A stretch of 16,825 nt of DNA, taken from positions 1 to 16,825 of the forward strand of contig CAMVBT010000018.1 of assembly GCA_947165805.1 (NCBI GenBank), given 5' to 3'. The translations under genes were made by a program, and so were the position numbers. How positions within the stretch are numbered: position 1 is the stretch's first letter; every line of letters begins with the position of its first letter. The notes below the pieces were generated by a model, which made no database searches, was not told where the DNA came from, and saw only the letters and a program-made list of their open reading frames with translations. Positions 7,703 to 14,536 of this stretch are shown in pieces. This DNA is from an uncultured Clostridia bacterium (GTDB taxonomy: Bacteria; Bacillota; Clostridia; Oscillospirales; Ruminococcaceae).

Positions 7703-7734
7703 ACAAAACCGCCGCACCTTATCGGTGCGGCGGC
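7703..7734 (-). terminator. Intrinsic terminator of the dockerin protein gene
   Basis: A perfect 10-bp stem, CCGCCGCACC (7709-7718) with GGTGCGGCGG (7724-7733), has a 5-base loop and is followed on the minus strand by TTTTGTC. It lies about 25 bases past the stop at 7758. A T6 run on the plus side would allow it to work in both directions. Confidence 0.86.
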
Positions 7735-7757
7735 TTTTTTAAGAAGTCAGGGTATCA

Positions 7758-10238
7758 TTACCATGATCCGGTGGCGCCGCCGTCCTTGTAGATGGAGAGT
7801 ACGGAGAACGAGAGACGCAGCTTAATGGTAGGATCCTTCTTGATATAGATGTTGTAATAAGCTGTACCGGGTATCGCGGAGGTATTTGCTATTACGGTGA
7901 GCTCGAGCAGATAGCCCGAACCGAGCTTCTTGAACGTAGTTGAATGACGCACGCAGGTGCCGTCGTATGATTCAAGCGCGAAATCCGACTGGCCGGTGAT
8001 GCCCTCAAAGTAGATCTGTACCGTAACGGTCTCGCCCTGATAGAGGTCGTTGAGGTACTTGCCGGATCTGCTGAACAACTGGTCGTCAACGAGGGAGATC
8101 GTAGCGTTCGTTGTGTTTTCTGCGGAAGAGATGACTGTGATGGCGGTCGAAGCTGCCTCGTCCTTCTCTTTCGGGCTGTTGGGTCCGCCGAGGTTGCCCG
8201 GTACCGAATAGTAGTCGTATACGGAGCTTGCGAATCTGTACGCTGTAACTTCCGCGTAGCAGCTGAGCTTCTGGCCGACCTGAGCGTTTACGTTGCCGCT
8301 TACGGTGAACGATATCGACTGGCCTGCCGCAAGAGCCGAAGAATTGAGCAGATTGGTTATCGTGTAGCAGCGGTAGCCGTTTCTCGTTCCGTCAAAGTTG
8401 CTCGTGACATATACATTGTTATTGCCCTTCACCATATTGATGTTCGAGAGAGCATCGGTGAAGTAAAGACCGATCGCCACATCCTGCAGCGATTCGCTTG
8501 CGGATGTATTGGTAATTGTGATCTTGTATGTGAGCTTTTCGTCGTTCATTATCGACGGAACTTTAGATGTTGCCGTGGTATAAGCGCCGACAGTATCGAT
8601 GCTCAGCGAGAGCGAGCCGTATACCTTGGAGCTGAGCGCAAGGTTGACATTTGTTGCCGAGGACGTGTAGGTGGTGTACGACGCAGCCTGACCGATGAAG
8701 CCGCTGTAGGACGTCGCGTTGGCGTACGTGTTTATGTTGGGAGCAATAAGTGTGCCGGTCGCGTTGTAAGCGCCGCCGTTCTTGATAACGAGCTGCGGTA
8801 TGGCAGCGGACAGGAGAGCCTGGTTTCCGCCGTTCTTTGTCAGAGTGTACGGACGGTACTTCTGATAGTTGAACTCGAATATGATCCTGTAAGTGTTGGT
8901 AGGCATAAGGCCTGTGAGGGTGTAGTTGCCCGCATAGTCGGTGACTGTTTCCTTAGCCTTGGTATTGTTGTTGACATTGAGCGCGTATACCTTGATGCCG
9001 GAAATGCCGCTTTCACCGTTCGACTTGATACCGTCCATATTGGCCGAGAAAGATGTGTCGTCCCATACGTTGCCGGAGATCGTGAAGTTAGCGGTAACAT
9101 TGAATGTGAACTGGGATACGGTGCTGTCCGCGTTAGCCTTGGAGCGCGCGTAAGCCTTTATGGTAACATTCTTGGCATTTGCCTCGGGATAAGCGTCAAA
9201 TACTCTGGTGTACTTTCTCGCGGTAGAGCTCGTGCGCGGGTCTGTGCCGTCGGTCGTATAGTAGATCGAAGCATCGGCTGTTGCGCAGTTGAGGGATACC
9301 TGTACGGAATCGGCATAGTTTGTCGATGTGGATACGGGGCAGGTAACGGGAGAAGTCTGACCTACCGTTACGGTCGTCTGCTGTACCGCGCTCTCTTCGC
9401 CGTTCTTGTACGCGATGACCTTTACGGTGTAAGTGCCGGCTGTATCTATAAGGAACTTCTCCTTGTAGAGGTTGCTTCTTGTGGTCGGATCCGCGCCGTT
9501 GAGGGTGTAGTAGAAGGAAACGCCGCTCACGGTGCTTGTGAACTCGACTCTCTTGCCGCCCATGGACCTATAGACCGTGATGCCGGGTCTCGGGAGCGAG
9601 GAGCTTACATTGCGGATGTCTTCCTCATCCGCTTCCTCGTCCTCTACCTCAACGGCCGCGTTTCCTCTGTAGGGGAGGCTGGAAATGCTGTCGTTCAGGT
9701 ACATCGAAAGAACAGTGAGGTCGTTCTGGTTGACAACGCCGTCGTCGTTGCAGTCCGCGTTGTCCTTGCAGATATAGGATGTCTTCTGGTTTATGTAGTT
9801 CTTGAGTCTCGAATAGTCGTTCTGGTTGATGTTTCCGTCGCCGGTGACATCACCGTACTTGGTGGCTACCTTGAATGTCTTTATCATGACCGCGCTGGTC
9901 GAGCTGCCGGATACGGCGATAGCCTTGATCTTGACCTTCTTTGTTATCTTGAGCAGAGTGCCGTTGGTGTACTTTCTGCTGTTCTTGGTCGGTGTTGTGC
10001 CGTCCGTTGTGTAGTAGATCTGAGCGCCCGCCGTGGTGGTGGAGAGCTTGATCTTTCTTACGCCCTTTGTTCCCTTTATGGTATAGGTGGGCTTTGCCAC
10101 TGTCGCTCCGTAAGCGACAACAGCGGTCGCTGACGCATCATACTTCCTGCTTTCGGCAAATGCCTCTGCGCCGAAGCACGACGCTGCCATTAGTCCTGCC
10201 GTGATGAATGCCACGGCTTTTTTCATCAGCTTGTTCAT
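7758..10238 (-). CDS. Secreted multidomain protein with internal type I dockerin and chitobiase-like repeats
   Basis: An 826-residue exported protein. The signal peptide probably ends at AFA28. Three chitobiase C-terminal-like modules share a YYT-x-[DN]-G-x-[DT]-P core: about 48-124, 215-292 and 298-381. Between the first and second lies a full dockerin with two calcium loops, D130-x-x-G-D134 to D141 and D162-x-x-D-D166 to D173. The recognition pair is Q-N in both repeats. A very acidic linker (197-208) follows. Residues 386-465 resemble an SdrD B-type domain (ISGNVWDD...NGESGISGIKVYAL). Residues 540-700 look DUF11-like, and 705-826 are an unassigned beta-rich module. No catalytic domain, sortase motif or membrane anchor is seen, so a structural or binding cellulosome component is likely. 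The start has AAAGGAAG nearby; Met5 is a possible alternative. Confidence 0.85.
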   Translation of the reverse strand: MNKLMKKAVAFITAGLMAASCFGAEAFAESRKYDASATAVVAYGATVAKPTYTIKGTKGVRKIKLSTTTAGAQIYYTTDGTTPTKNSRKYTNGTLLKITKKVKIKAIAVSGSSTSAVMIKTFKVATKYGDVTGDGNINQNDYSRLKNYINQKTSYICKDNADCNDDGVVNQNDLTVLSMYLNDSISSLPYRGNAAVEVEDEEADEEDIRNVSSSLPRPGITVYRSMGGKRVEFTSTVSGVSFYYTLNGADPTTRSNLYKEKFLIDTAGTYTVKVIAYKNGEESAVQQTTVTVGQTSPVTCPVSTSTNYADSVQVSLNCATADASIYYTTDGTDPRTSSTARKYTRVFDAYPEANAKNVTIKAYARSKANADSTVSQFTFNVTANFTISGNVWDDTSFSANMDGIKSNGESGISGIKVYALNVNNNTKAKETVTDYAGNYTLTGLMPTNTYRIIFEFNYQKYRPYTLTKNGGNQALLSAAIPQLVIKNGGAYNATGTLIAPNINTYANATSYSGFIGQAASYTTYTSSATNVNLALSSKVYGSLSLSIDTVGAYTTATSKVPSIMNDEKLTYKITITNTSASESLQDVAIGLYFTDALSNINMVKGNNNVYVTSNFDGTRNGYRCYTITNLLNSSALAAGQSISFTVSGNVNAQVGQKLSCYAEVTAYRFASSVYDYYSVPGNLGGPNSPKEKDEAASTAITVISSAENTTNATISLVDDQLFSRSGKYLNDLYQGETVTVQIYFEGITGQSDFALESYDGTCVRHSTTFKKLGSGYLLELTVIANTSAIPGTAYYNIYIKKDPTIKLRLSFSVLSIYKDGGATGSW

Positions 10239-10433
10239 TGTATCTTCCTTTCCTTTTTCCTTATCCGCCGCCGGCGGAATTTGACAGATTGAAGCTTCGC
10301 GGCCGGGGCTTGCCTCGACCGCCTCTATATAATAAAACGATATTTATATATAAAAGGTGACGCGGAAAAACAAACTTTTTTGTTTTTTTGCAAAAATTCA
10401 TATAATTTCCACAAAATTGCCTTAAATATCGTC
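10239..10433 (-). promoter_or_regulatory. Leader and promoter region of the dockerin gene
   Basis: This 195-base gap holds an A/T-rich hairpin (AAAAACAAA/TTTGTTTTT, about 10366-10388) that may end the permease-PH transcript. A weak promoter candidate on the minus strand is TTGTTT (10373-10368), 17 bases, TATATA (10350-10345). A GC-rich leader follows, with a strong hairpin TCCGCC-GCC-GGCGGA (10264-10278) about 15 bases before the ribosome binding site. I could not match the leader to a known riboswitch. The promoter assignment is uncertain because several -10-like boxes overlap. Confidence 0.4.
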
Positions 10434-10856
10434 CTATATTTCGGTAAAATCGTCCTGCATGATATCGTCGTGAACATCGACCGCTCCGCCGATCATATCC
10501 CTGCCGCGGACATAATACTTGTCGCGCTGCACTCTGACAGTCTCATCGAGCAGCTTCTTGACATCGCGGGGTTTCTTGATCGAGATGAGCTTCTTTTCCG
10601 GAGTATCGATATCCTTTGACGCGAGAGCTATGGTCCCGCAGCCGAATATCCGCTGTCCGAGGGTGAAGGATATCTTCTTGTCAAAGATACGGTACAGTTC
10701 TATCTCGTCCTCCTTGATATTGAACAGCCCGATGCGCGTATAGAACGTCGTGTCCGTCAGTATATACCTCGTGAACGATATCGGCATACCGAGGATACAT
10801 TTCTTGCCCGACCACAGCACGTTGCCGTAATCGGCCTTCAGCTTATCCATATTCAT
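10434..10856 (-). CDS. Bacterial PH-domain (bPH_2 type) protein
   Basis: A 140-residue soluble protein. Residues 28-108 carry the bacterial PH-domain pattern: a YILTDTTFYTRIGLF strand pair, EIELYRIFDKK, then LGQRIFGCGTIAL and a closing ISIKKPRDVKKLLDE helix. These domains (YdbS/YdbT-like) usually sit at the membrane in larger proteins; here there is no transmembrane segment. The function is unknown. The ATG overlaps the TGA of the upstream permease (ATGA), so translation is coupled. A G-rich ribosome binding site lies in the permease C-terminal codons. Met3 is an alternative start. Coupling suggests it supports or senses the permease at the membrane, but that is inference. Confidence 0.82.
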   Translation of the reverse strand: MNMDKLKADYGNVLWSGKKCILGMPISFTRYILTDTTFYTRIGLFNIKEDEIELYRIFDKKISFTLGQRIFGCGTIALASKDIDTPEKKLISIKKPRDVKKLLDETVRVQRDKYYVRGRDMIGGAVDVHDDIMQDDFTEI

Positions 10857-12376
10857 TTCCGTTTTCCCCCCTTCTTGTTTCCGCCGCTCCGATTGCCGGA
10901 GGACGAAGCCTTGCCTGTATCACGCTTCGCGGGATCTTCGCGTCCCACGATACCGTCTATGGTCTCTTTTATGGCGCTTTTCTTCTCTTCACGCGCCTTG
11001 CGCTTACGCTCTTTCGTTTCCGCTTCGCGCTTTGCCTTCAAGGCCTGCTCTTCCGCGATAGTCTCGGTCAGCGACACGGGCGACAGGTCTTCCTCCCGTA
11101 TGCTGTCTATATCGGTATATTCGTCGGAGCCGGACGGCAGGCCCTTTGCCTCGAGCTTGCCGGCCACGAAGGTCTTTACCGCGCTGTAGATCACCGCGAA
11201 CAGCGGTATGCCTATTATCAGTCCCCAGAAGCCGAACATTCCCTGTCCCACGAGGATCGCGAATATTACCCAGAAGCTCGTCAGTCCGGTGCTGTCGCCG
11301 ATTATGCGCGGGCTTATGACGTTGCCGTTGAGGTTCTGTATTATGAGCACTATCAACGTGAAGACAATGCACATCACGGGGTTTTCCATAAAGATGAGGA
11401 ACAGGCTCGGAACAAGTCCGATGAACGGTCCGAAGTACGGGATTATGTTCGTCAGTCCCATGAGCACCGAAACGAGCAGCGAGAACGGAACTCCCGCGAA
11501 TGTCGTCACCACGAAGGTTATGCAGCCGACCACGAACGAATCTATGATCGTGCCGGTAATGAAGTTGCCGAAGGAGTGGTGGAGCTTTCTCATGCTCGAG
11601 ATCATTCCGTTGGCGTGCTTTACATTAAATATAGTATAGAGCACCTTTTTAGCCTGAGCCGCGAAAAGCTCCTTGCTGTAAAGGCAGTAGATAGCCACAA
11701 CGATGCCGAATATCAGATTGAGTATGAACCCGACCACGCTCATGATGCCGTTGGTGAGGAATCCGAGATAGTCGCCCATCTGCGGCAGTATCGACGTGCT
11801 TAAAAAGTTGCGCAGTGTGGAGCCGGCGTCGTTGATCATGTTGGTGATCTCCGCGCCTATCTCGGGGTAGTTGGTGAACATTTCCTGCGTCCACGCAACG
11901 AGGTTCGACATATAGGTCGGTATATTATCCACCAGCAGTTTTATGGTCGATGTGAGCTGCGGGATTATCGCGACGAGTATGCCCACGATTATCCCGATGA
12001 AGATGAGGAAGGTCGCCGTGATGCTCAACGCACGTCTCGGTCTGTTGCGGACGTACAGTTTCAGATGCGAATATCTGGCACGGTCGCTGCCGCTTTCCGC
12101 GATTTCGTGGTTGGCGATCTGCGCGAAGGGCTGGTCGCTCTTTTTGAAGAGCTTTCCGAATACGCGTTTTTCAAATGTCTCCACTACGGGGGAGAGCAGG
12201 TACGCTATCACCATACCGTAGATTATCGGGCTTATCGCGGCTATGAAATTTCCTATACCCGCGGCTATGCTGTTGATATTGACGAGCATCGTCCCGACGA
12301 GTATCGAGGCGATTATCACAATGAAAGCGGTTATGCCCCAGCCGAGGTAATGCTTGTTCCACCTGTAAAACTTCAT
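10853..12376 (-). CDS. AI-2E family (UPF0118) membrane permease with a charged cytoplasmic tail
   Basis: A 507-residue polytopic membrane protein. Hydrophobic segments fall at about 13-34, 38-62, 118-140, 205-233, 273-298, 300-330, 334-347 and 364-402. The segment from TTFAGVPFSLL to LTNIIPYFGPFIG (291-320) is the conserved AI-2E transporter family core. Members are exporters or ion/H+ antiporters; export of autoinducer-2 holds for TqsA but is not general, so the substrate is unknown. Residues ~412-507 form a hydrophilic Lys/Arg/Glu-rich tail ending in GGNKKGGKRK, longer than the usual family C-terminus. The start is supported by GCAGGTGA just upstream and by a perfect consensus promoter 30 bases further. 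It is followed by the PH-domain gene with a 4-base overlap. Confidence 0.9.
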   Translation of the reverse strand: MKFYRWNKHYLGWGITAFIVIIASILVGTMLVNINSIAAGIGNFIAAISPIIYGMVIAYLLSPVVETFEKRVFGKLFKKSDQPFAQIANHEIAESGSDRARYSHLKLYVRNRPRRALSITATFLIFIGIIVGILVAIIPQLTSTIKLLVDNIPTYMSNLVAWTQEMFTNYPEIGAEITNMINDAGSTLRNFLSTSILPQMGDYLGFLTNGIMSVVGFILNLIFGIVVAIYCLYSKELFAAQAKKVLYTIFNVKHANGMISSMRKLHHSFGNFITGTIIDSFVVGCITFVVTTFAGVPFSLLVSVLMGLTNIIPYFGPFIGLVPSLFLIFMENPVMCIVFTLIVLIIQNLNGNVISPRIIGDSTGLTSFWVIFAILVGQGMFGFWGLIIGIPLFAVIYSAVKTFVAGKLEAKGLPSGSDEYTDIDSIREEDLSPVSLTETIAEEQALKAKREAETKERKRKAREEKKSAIKETIDGIVGREDPAKRDTGKASSSGNRSGGNKKGGKRK

Positions 12377-12406
12377 CGGATCACCTGCCGTATCACATAT
12401 ACATCT

Positions 12407-12435
12407 ATTATACTACTATAATTCCGAATTGTCAA
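12407..12435 (-). promoter_or_regulatory. Sigma-A promoter of the AI-2E permease-PH unit
   Basis: On the minus strand TTGACA (12435-12430), 17 bases, TATAAT (12412-12407) is a perfect consensus. The start is predicted near 12400, giving a leader of about 25 bases. Confidence 0.9.
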
Positions 12436-12620
12436 GGTTTGCCCGGACGAAACGGTGTGATAATTTGCCGAAAAACGTCTTTGCGGACACGGCACACCGT
12501 AAGCCCCGGCGCATATAATGTTAAAAAGCGGAAAACGACGGGGTAGCGCGTCTGCGTTCCTGAATAGCCCGGTCGCGGTCATTATCCCGGGAGTGTTAAC
12601 CGACTTTTCCGCTTTTTATA
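12436..12620. other. Gene-free stretch with long inverted repeat; possible structured RNA
   Basis: Most of the 304-base gap between the XRE gene and the permease has no credible coding region. A perfect 14-bp inverted repeat, TAAAAAGCGGAAAA at 12522-12535 and its complement at 12605-12618, encloses 69 bases of GC-rich sequence with further self-complementarity (CCCGG at 12568-12572 with CCGGG near 12587-12592). Transcribed from the minus strand, the closing arm ends in TTTTT. A TATAAT at 12514-12519 on the plus strand lacks a -35 partner. I cannot match it to a named RNA family. Confidence 0.35.
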
Positions 12621-12653
12621 TAAAAGCTGCTCCTTTCACTGCGAAAGGAGCAG
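12621..12653 (-). terminator. Intrinsic terminator after the XRE-TPR gene
   Basis: A perfect 11-bp stem, CTGCTCCTTTC (12627-12637) with GAAAGGAGCAG (12643-12653), has a 5-base loop and is followed on the minus strand by CTTTTATAT. It lies 28 bases past the stop at 12681 and closes the UPF0145-XRE transcript. Confidence 0.85.
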
Positions 12654-12680
12654 TTTTCTTCCGTCCCGGCAGCGGATAGG

Positions 12681-13208
12681 CTACAGCTGCTCGGCGAGCT
12701 TGTCATAGAGCAGCACCGCGGAGGCTCTGACTTCGCGCTTGGCGAAGATACCGAGCTCGCCGTACTTCGCGGCCTGTTCGGCGTACTCCATGCCCTTGCG
12801 GGGCTCGTCGGCCGCCTTCGCAAGCTCGAGATATGACATGGCGAGGATCGAGCAGGCCTCGTCGTAGACGATGCTTCCGCTCTGCGTCTGCGGGAGGGCG
12901 TGCTCTACAGCGGCGGCGTAATCGCCGCGCTTGAACGCGTTCTTCATTATCGTGAGGTCGTCGATCTCCTTGAGGGCGGAATTGCCGCTCTCATCGGGGA
13001 CCTCGAGCTCATCGGGCAGAAGATAATTCACGGGGAGCTGCAGTACCTTCGCGAGATAGGTGAGCGTCTTTACCGACGGTGTTGCGGTGCCGCTTTCTAT
13101 CTGGCTGAGCATATTGCGCGTGATGAAATCGCCCACCACATCGGACTGCGTCATTTTCCGCGCGAGACGGGCTTCCTTTATTCTTTTTCCGAGTTCAACG
13201 GAGTCCAT
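12681..13208 (-). CDS. XRE-family helix-turn-helix regulator with C-terminal TPR-like helices
   Basis: A 175-residue transcription regulator. Residues 5-62 are an XRE DNA-binding domain: LGKRIKEARLARKMTQSDV, NMLSQIESGTATPSVKTLTYLAKVLQLP. A linker (67-80) leads to helical repeats of TPR character (about 82-173: AFKRGDYAAAVEHAL, EACSILAMSYLELAKA, GMEYAEQAAKYGELG). TPR-XRE proteins often respond to a peptide or a partner protein. The ATG follows a strong AAGGAGG site. Only 31 bases separate it from the UPF0145 stop, with no promoter between, so it belongs to the UPF0145 transcript. It is the obvious local candidate for binding the paired palindromes at the divergent promoters, which is inference. 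Confidence 0.9.
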   Translation of the reverse strand: MDSVELGKRIKEARLARKMTQSDVVGDFITRNMLSQIESGTATPSVKTLTYLAKVLQLPVNYLLPDELEVPDESGNSALKEIDDLTIMKNAFKRGDYAAAVEHALPQTQSGSIVYDEACSILAMSYLELAKAADEPRKGMEYAEQAAKYGELGIFAKREVRASAVLLYDKLAEQL

Positions 13209-13239
13209 ACCGTACCTCCTTTCCGTGATAACAAATTTT

Positions 13240-13554
13240 TCAGCGTCTGTACCTTACGGCTGTGCCGTATGCCATTATCTCGGCGGCGCTCTGCATTACG
13301 GCAGATGTAGCGAAGCGCACGCCCACTATCGCGTCGGCGCCCATAGCGCTCGCTTCTATTATCATTCTGTCCGTAGCGATCCTGCGCGCCTCGTCCATCA
13401 TCTGGGTATAGTGCTTGAGCTCACCGCCGACTATGGTCTTGAGGCTTGCGCCGAAATCCTTGACGAAATTCACGGTCTGTATCGTGCTGCCCTTTACGAG
13501 TCCGAGCATTTCGATATCCACGCCCGCGAGAAATTCGGTCGTCACCAGAAGCAT
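13240..13554 (-). CDS. UPF0145 / YbjQ-family protein
   Basis: A 104-residue soluble protein covering the whole UPF0145 domain (PF01906, sometimes labelled putative heavy-metal-binding). Typical elements are LLVTTEFLAGVDI at the start, GLVKGSTIQ, GGELKHYTQMMDEAR, GADAIVGVRF and the end AEIMAYGTAV. The biochemical role of the family is not established; members form pentameric rings in structures. The start at 13554 is chosen over an upstream ATG at 13599, because AAGGAGG stands eight bases before 13554 and the resulting length equals the family norm. It is the first gene of a unit with the XRE-TPR regulator and is transcribed divergently from the flotillin operon. Confidence 0.9.
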   Translation of the reverse strand: MLLVTTEFLAGVDIEMLGLVKGSTIQTVNFVKDFGASLKTIVGGELKHYTQMMDEARRIATDRMIIEASAMGADAIVGVRFATSAVMQSAAEIMAYGTAVRYRR

Positions 13555-13603
13555 TTTTCGTTCCTCCTTTTGTAATATATGCTTGACGTTGTTCCACATT
13601 TAC

Positions 13604-13618
13604 GTAAATTTTATTTAC
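13604..13618. promoter_or_regulatory. 15-bp palindromic operator at the UPF0145-XRE promoter
   Basis: GTAAATTTTATTTAC is a perfect inverted repeat (GTAAAT-TTT-ATTTAC). On the minus strand it begins 5 bases past the -10 box, covering the transcription start, a repressor position. The preceding ATTTAC (13598-13603) adds a third half-site. A sister copy lies at 13783-13797. Confidence 0.72.
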
Positions 13619-13623
13619 TTATG

Positions 13624-13652
13624 ATTTTACCACATTACCCGCAGAATTGCAA
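13624..13652 (-). promoter_or_regulatory. Promoter of the UPF0145-XRE unit
   Basis: On the minus strand TTGCAA (13652-13647), 17 bases, TAAAAT (13629-13624), with TGTGG directly before the -10 box, exactly as in the divergent flotillin promoter. Confidence 0.75.
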
Positions 13653-13750
13653 TAGGCAGGGCGCTATTTTTTTATTTTCGTCGGCCTGCCCAAAAACCGT
13701 TTGTCCGGTTTGTGCGGTATCACGATTTTGAAAAAAATATCGCCAAGGCA

Positions 13751-13778
13751 TTGACACCGGCGAAAAATGTGGTATAAT
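13751..13778 (+). promoter_or_regulatory. Promoter of the NfeD-flotillin operon
   Basis: TTGACA (13751-13756), 16 bases, TATAAT (13773-13778), with TGG before the -10 (extended -10). The start is predicted near 13785, inside the palindrome at 13783-13797. Confidence 0.88.
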
Positions 13779-13782
13779 TTAA

Positions 13783-13797
13783 GTAAATAATATTTAC
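13783..13797. promoter_or_regulatory. 15-bp palindromic operator at the flotillin operon promoter
   Basis: GTAAATAATATTTAC is a perfect inverted repeat (7-base arms around one base). It begins 4 bases past the -10 box and differs from the divergent copy only in the central bases. The position over the start site suggests repression. Confidence 0.72.
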
Positions 13798-13822
13798 GCA
13801 TACAATGAGAGGAGTGCGGCGT

Positions 13823-14524
13823 ATGGAATGGTTCAATAACTGGTGGAACGGCCTTGAGCTGTTCGAGCAGATCATGTACTGCGTGGCTGTCCCCGCTACG
13901 CTGATACTGCTCATACAGACTATTATGATAATACTCGGCTTCGGGCATGACGGAGCCGGGGTCAACCCGAGCGATACCTCCGGCATCGAGGGGCTTGACG
14001 GAGATGTCAGCTTCGACAGCGATATCGGCGGCGGTACGGACTTCGCGGACGGCGGCGACGCGTCTGACTTCGATACCGACGTTCATTACGGCGACGGCAG
14101 CAGCCCCGGCGATATCGGCACGATGAACTTCTTCACCGTACAGGGCATGATCTCGTTCCTGTGCGTGTTCGGCTGGGTCGGGATCGCGGCATACACGATG
14201 ACGAAAAACGCCGTGATCGCGGTGCTGCTCGGACTTGTGCTCGGACTCGCGGCGATGTACGGCGTGGCGAAGCTGCTCTGGGCTTCCAAAAAGCTGGCAC
14301 AGAACGGCACCCTCAATGTCCGCAACCTGCTCGGAGCCTCCGGAACAGTCTATCTTGTGATACCCGGTGACGGCAAGGGCAAGGGAAAGGTGAACATAAC
14401 AAGCGGCGAACGCCTTGTGGAATTCGACGCGATAACCGACGGCGGCACGGCTCTGCCCGACGGAACGCCCGTCAGGGTCATAGACATAAGAGCGGGGAAC
14501 GTTCTGGTAGTCGAAAAAATTTAA
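13823..14524 (+). CDS. NfeD-like membrane protein with C-terminal OB fold
   Basis: A 233-residue membrane protein. One hydrophobic segment at about 17-40 is followed by a Gly/Asp-rich acidic stretch (43-98). Two more segments (about 105-126 and 128-150) lead to a C-terminal OB-fold domain: GASGTVYLVIP (171-181), GKVNITSGERLVEF, DGTPVRVIDIRAGNVLVVEKI. This is the layout of short NfeD proteins such as YuaF, which are encoded beside flotillins and act with them in membrane microdomains. The serine-protease domain of long NfeD is absent. The start at 13823 is chosen because AGAGGAG lies eight bases upstream; an earlier ATG at 13805 has no such site. It is the first gene of a three-gene operon. 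The acidic insert is unusual. Confidence 0.86.
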   Translation: MEWFNNWWNGLELFEQIMYCVAVPATLILLIQTIMIILGFGHDGAGVNPSDTSGIEGLDGDVSFDSDIGGGTDFADGGDASDFDTDVHYGDGSSPGDIGTMNFFTVQGMISFLCVFGWVGIAAYTMTKNAVIAVLLGLVLGLAAMYGVAKLLWASKKLAQNGTLNVRNLLGASGTVYLVIPGDGKGKGKVNITSGERLVEFDAITDGGTALPDGTPVRVIDIRAGNVLVVEKI

Positions 14525-14536
14525 CCCGGAGGCTCT

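Noticed and set aside
10261..10330. A riboswitch in the GC-rich leader of the dockerin gene
   Set aside because: Hairpins are present, but I could not find the conserved core of c-di-GMP or any other known class.
12541..12595. A tRNA-like segment (GGTAGCGCGTCTGCGTT ... GGTCGC)
   Set aside because: No acceptor stem, no matching 5' D-stem half, no proper T-loop and no CCA, so it is not a functional tRNA.
13555..13599. Longer UPF0145 protein starting at 13599
   Set aside because: This start has no ribosome binding site, lies next to the operator, and would make the protein longer than the family; 13554 has AAGGAGG.
13655..13690. GGCAGG/CCTGCC inverted repeat between the divergent promoters as a terminator
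   Set aside because: The loop is 24 bases, the stem only 6, and no transcript from either side is expected to end there.
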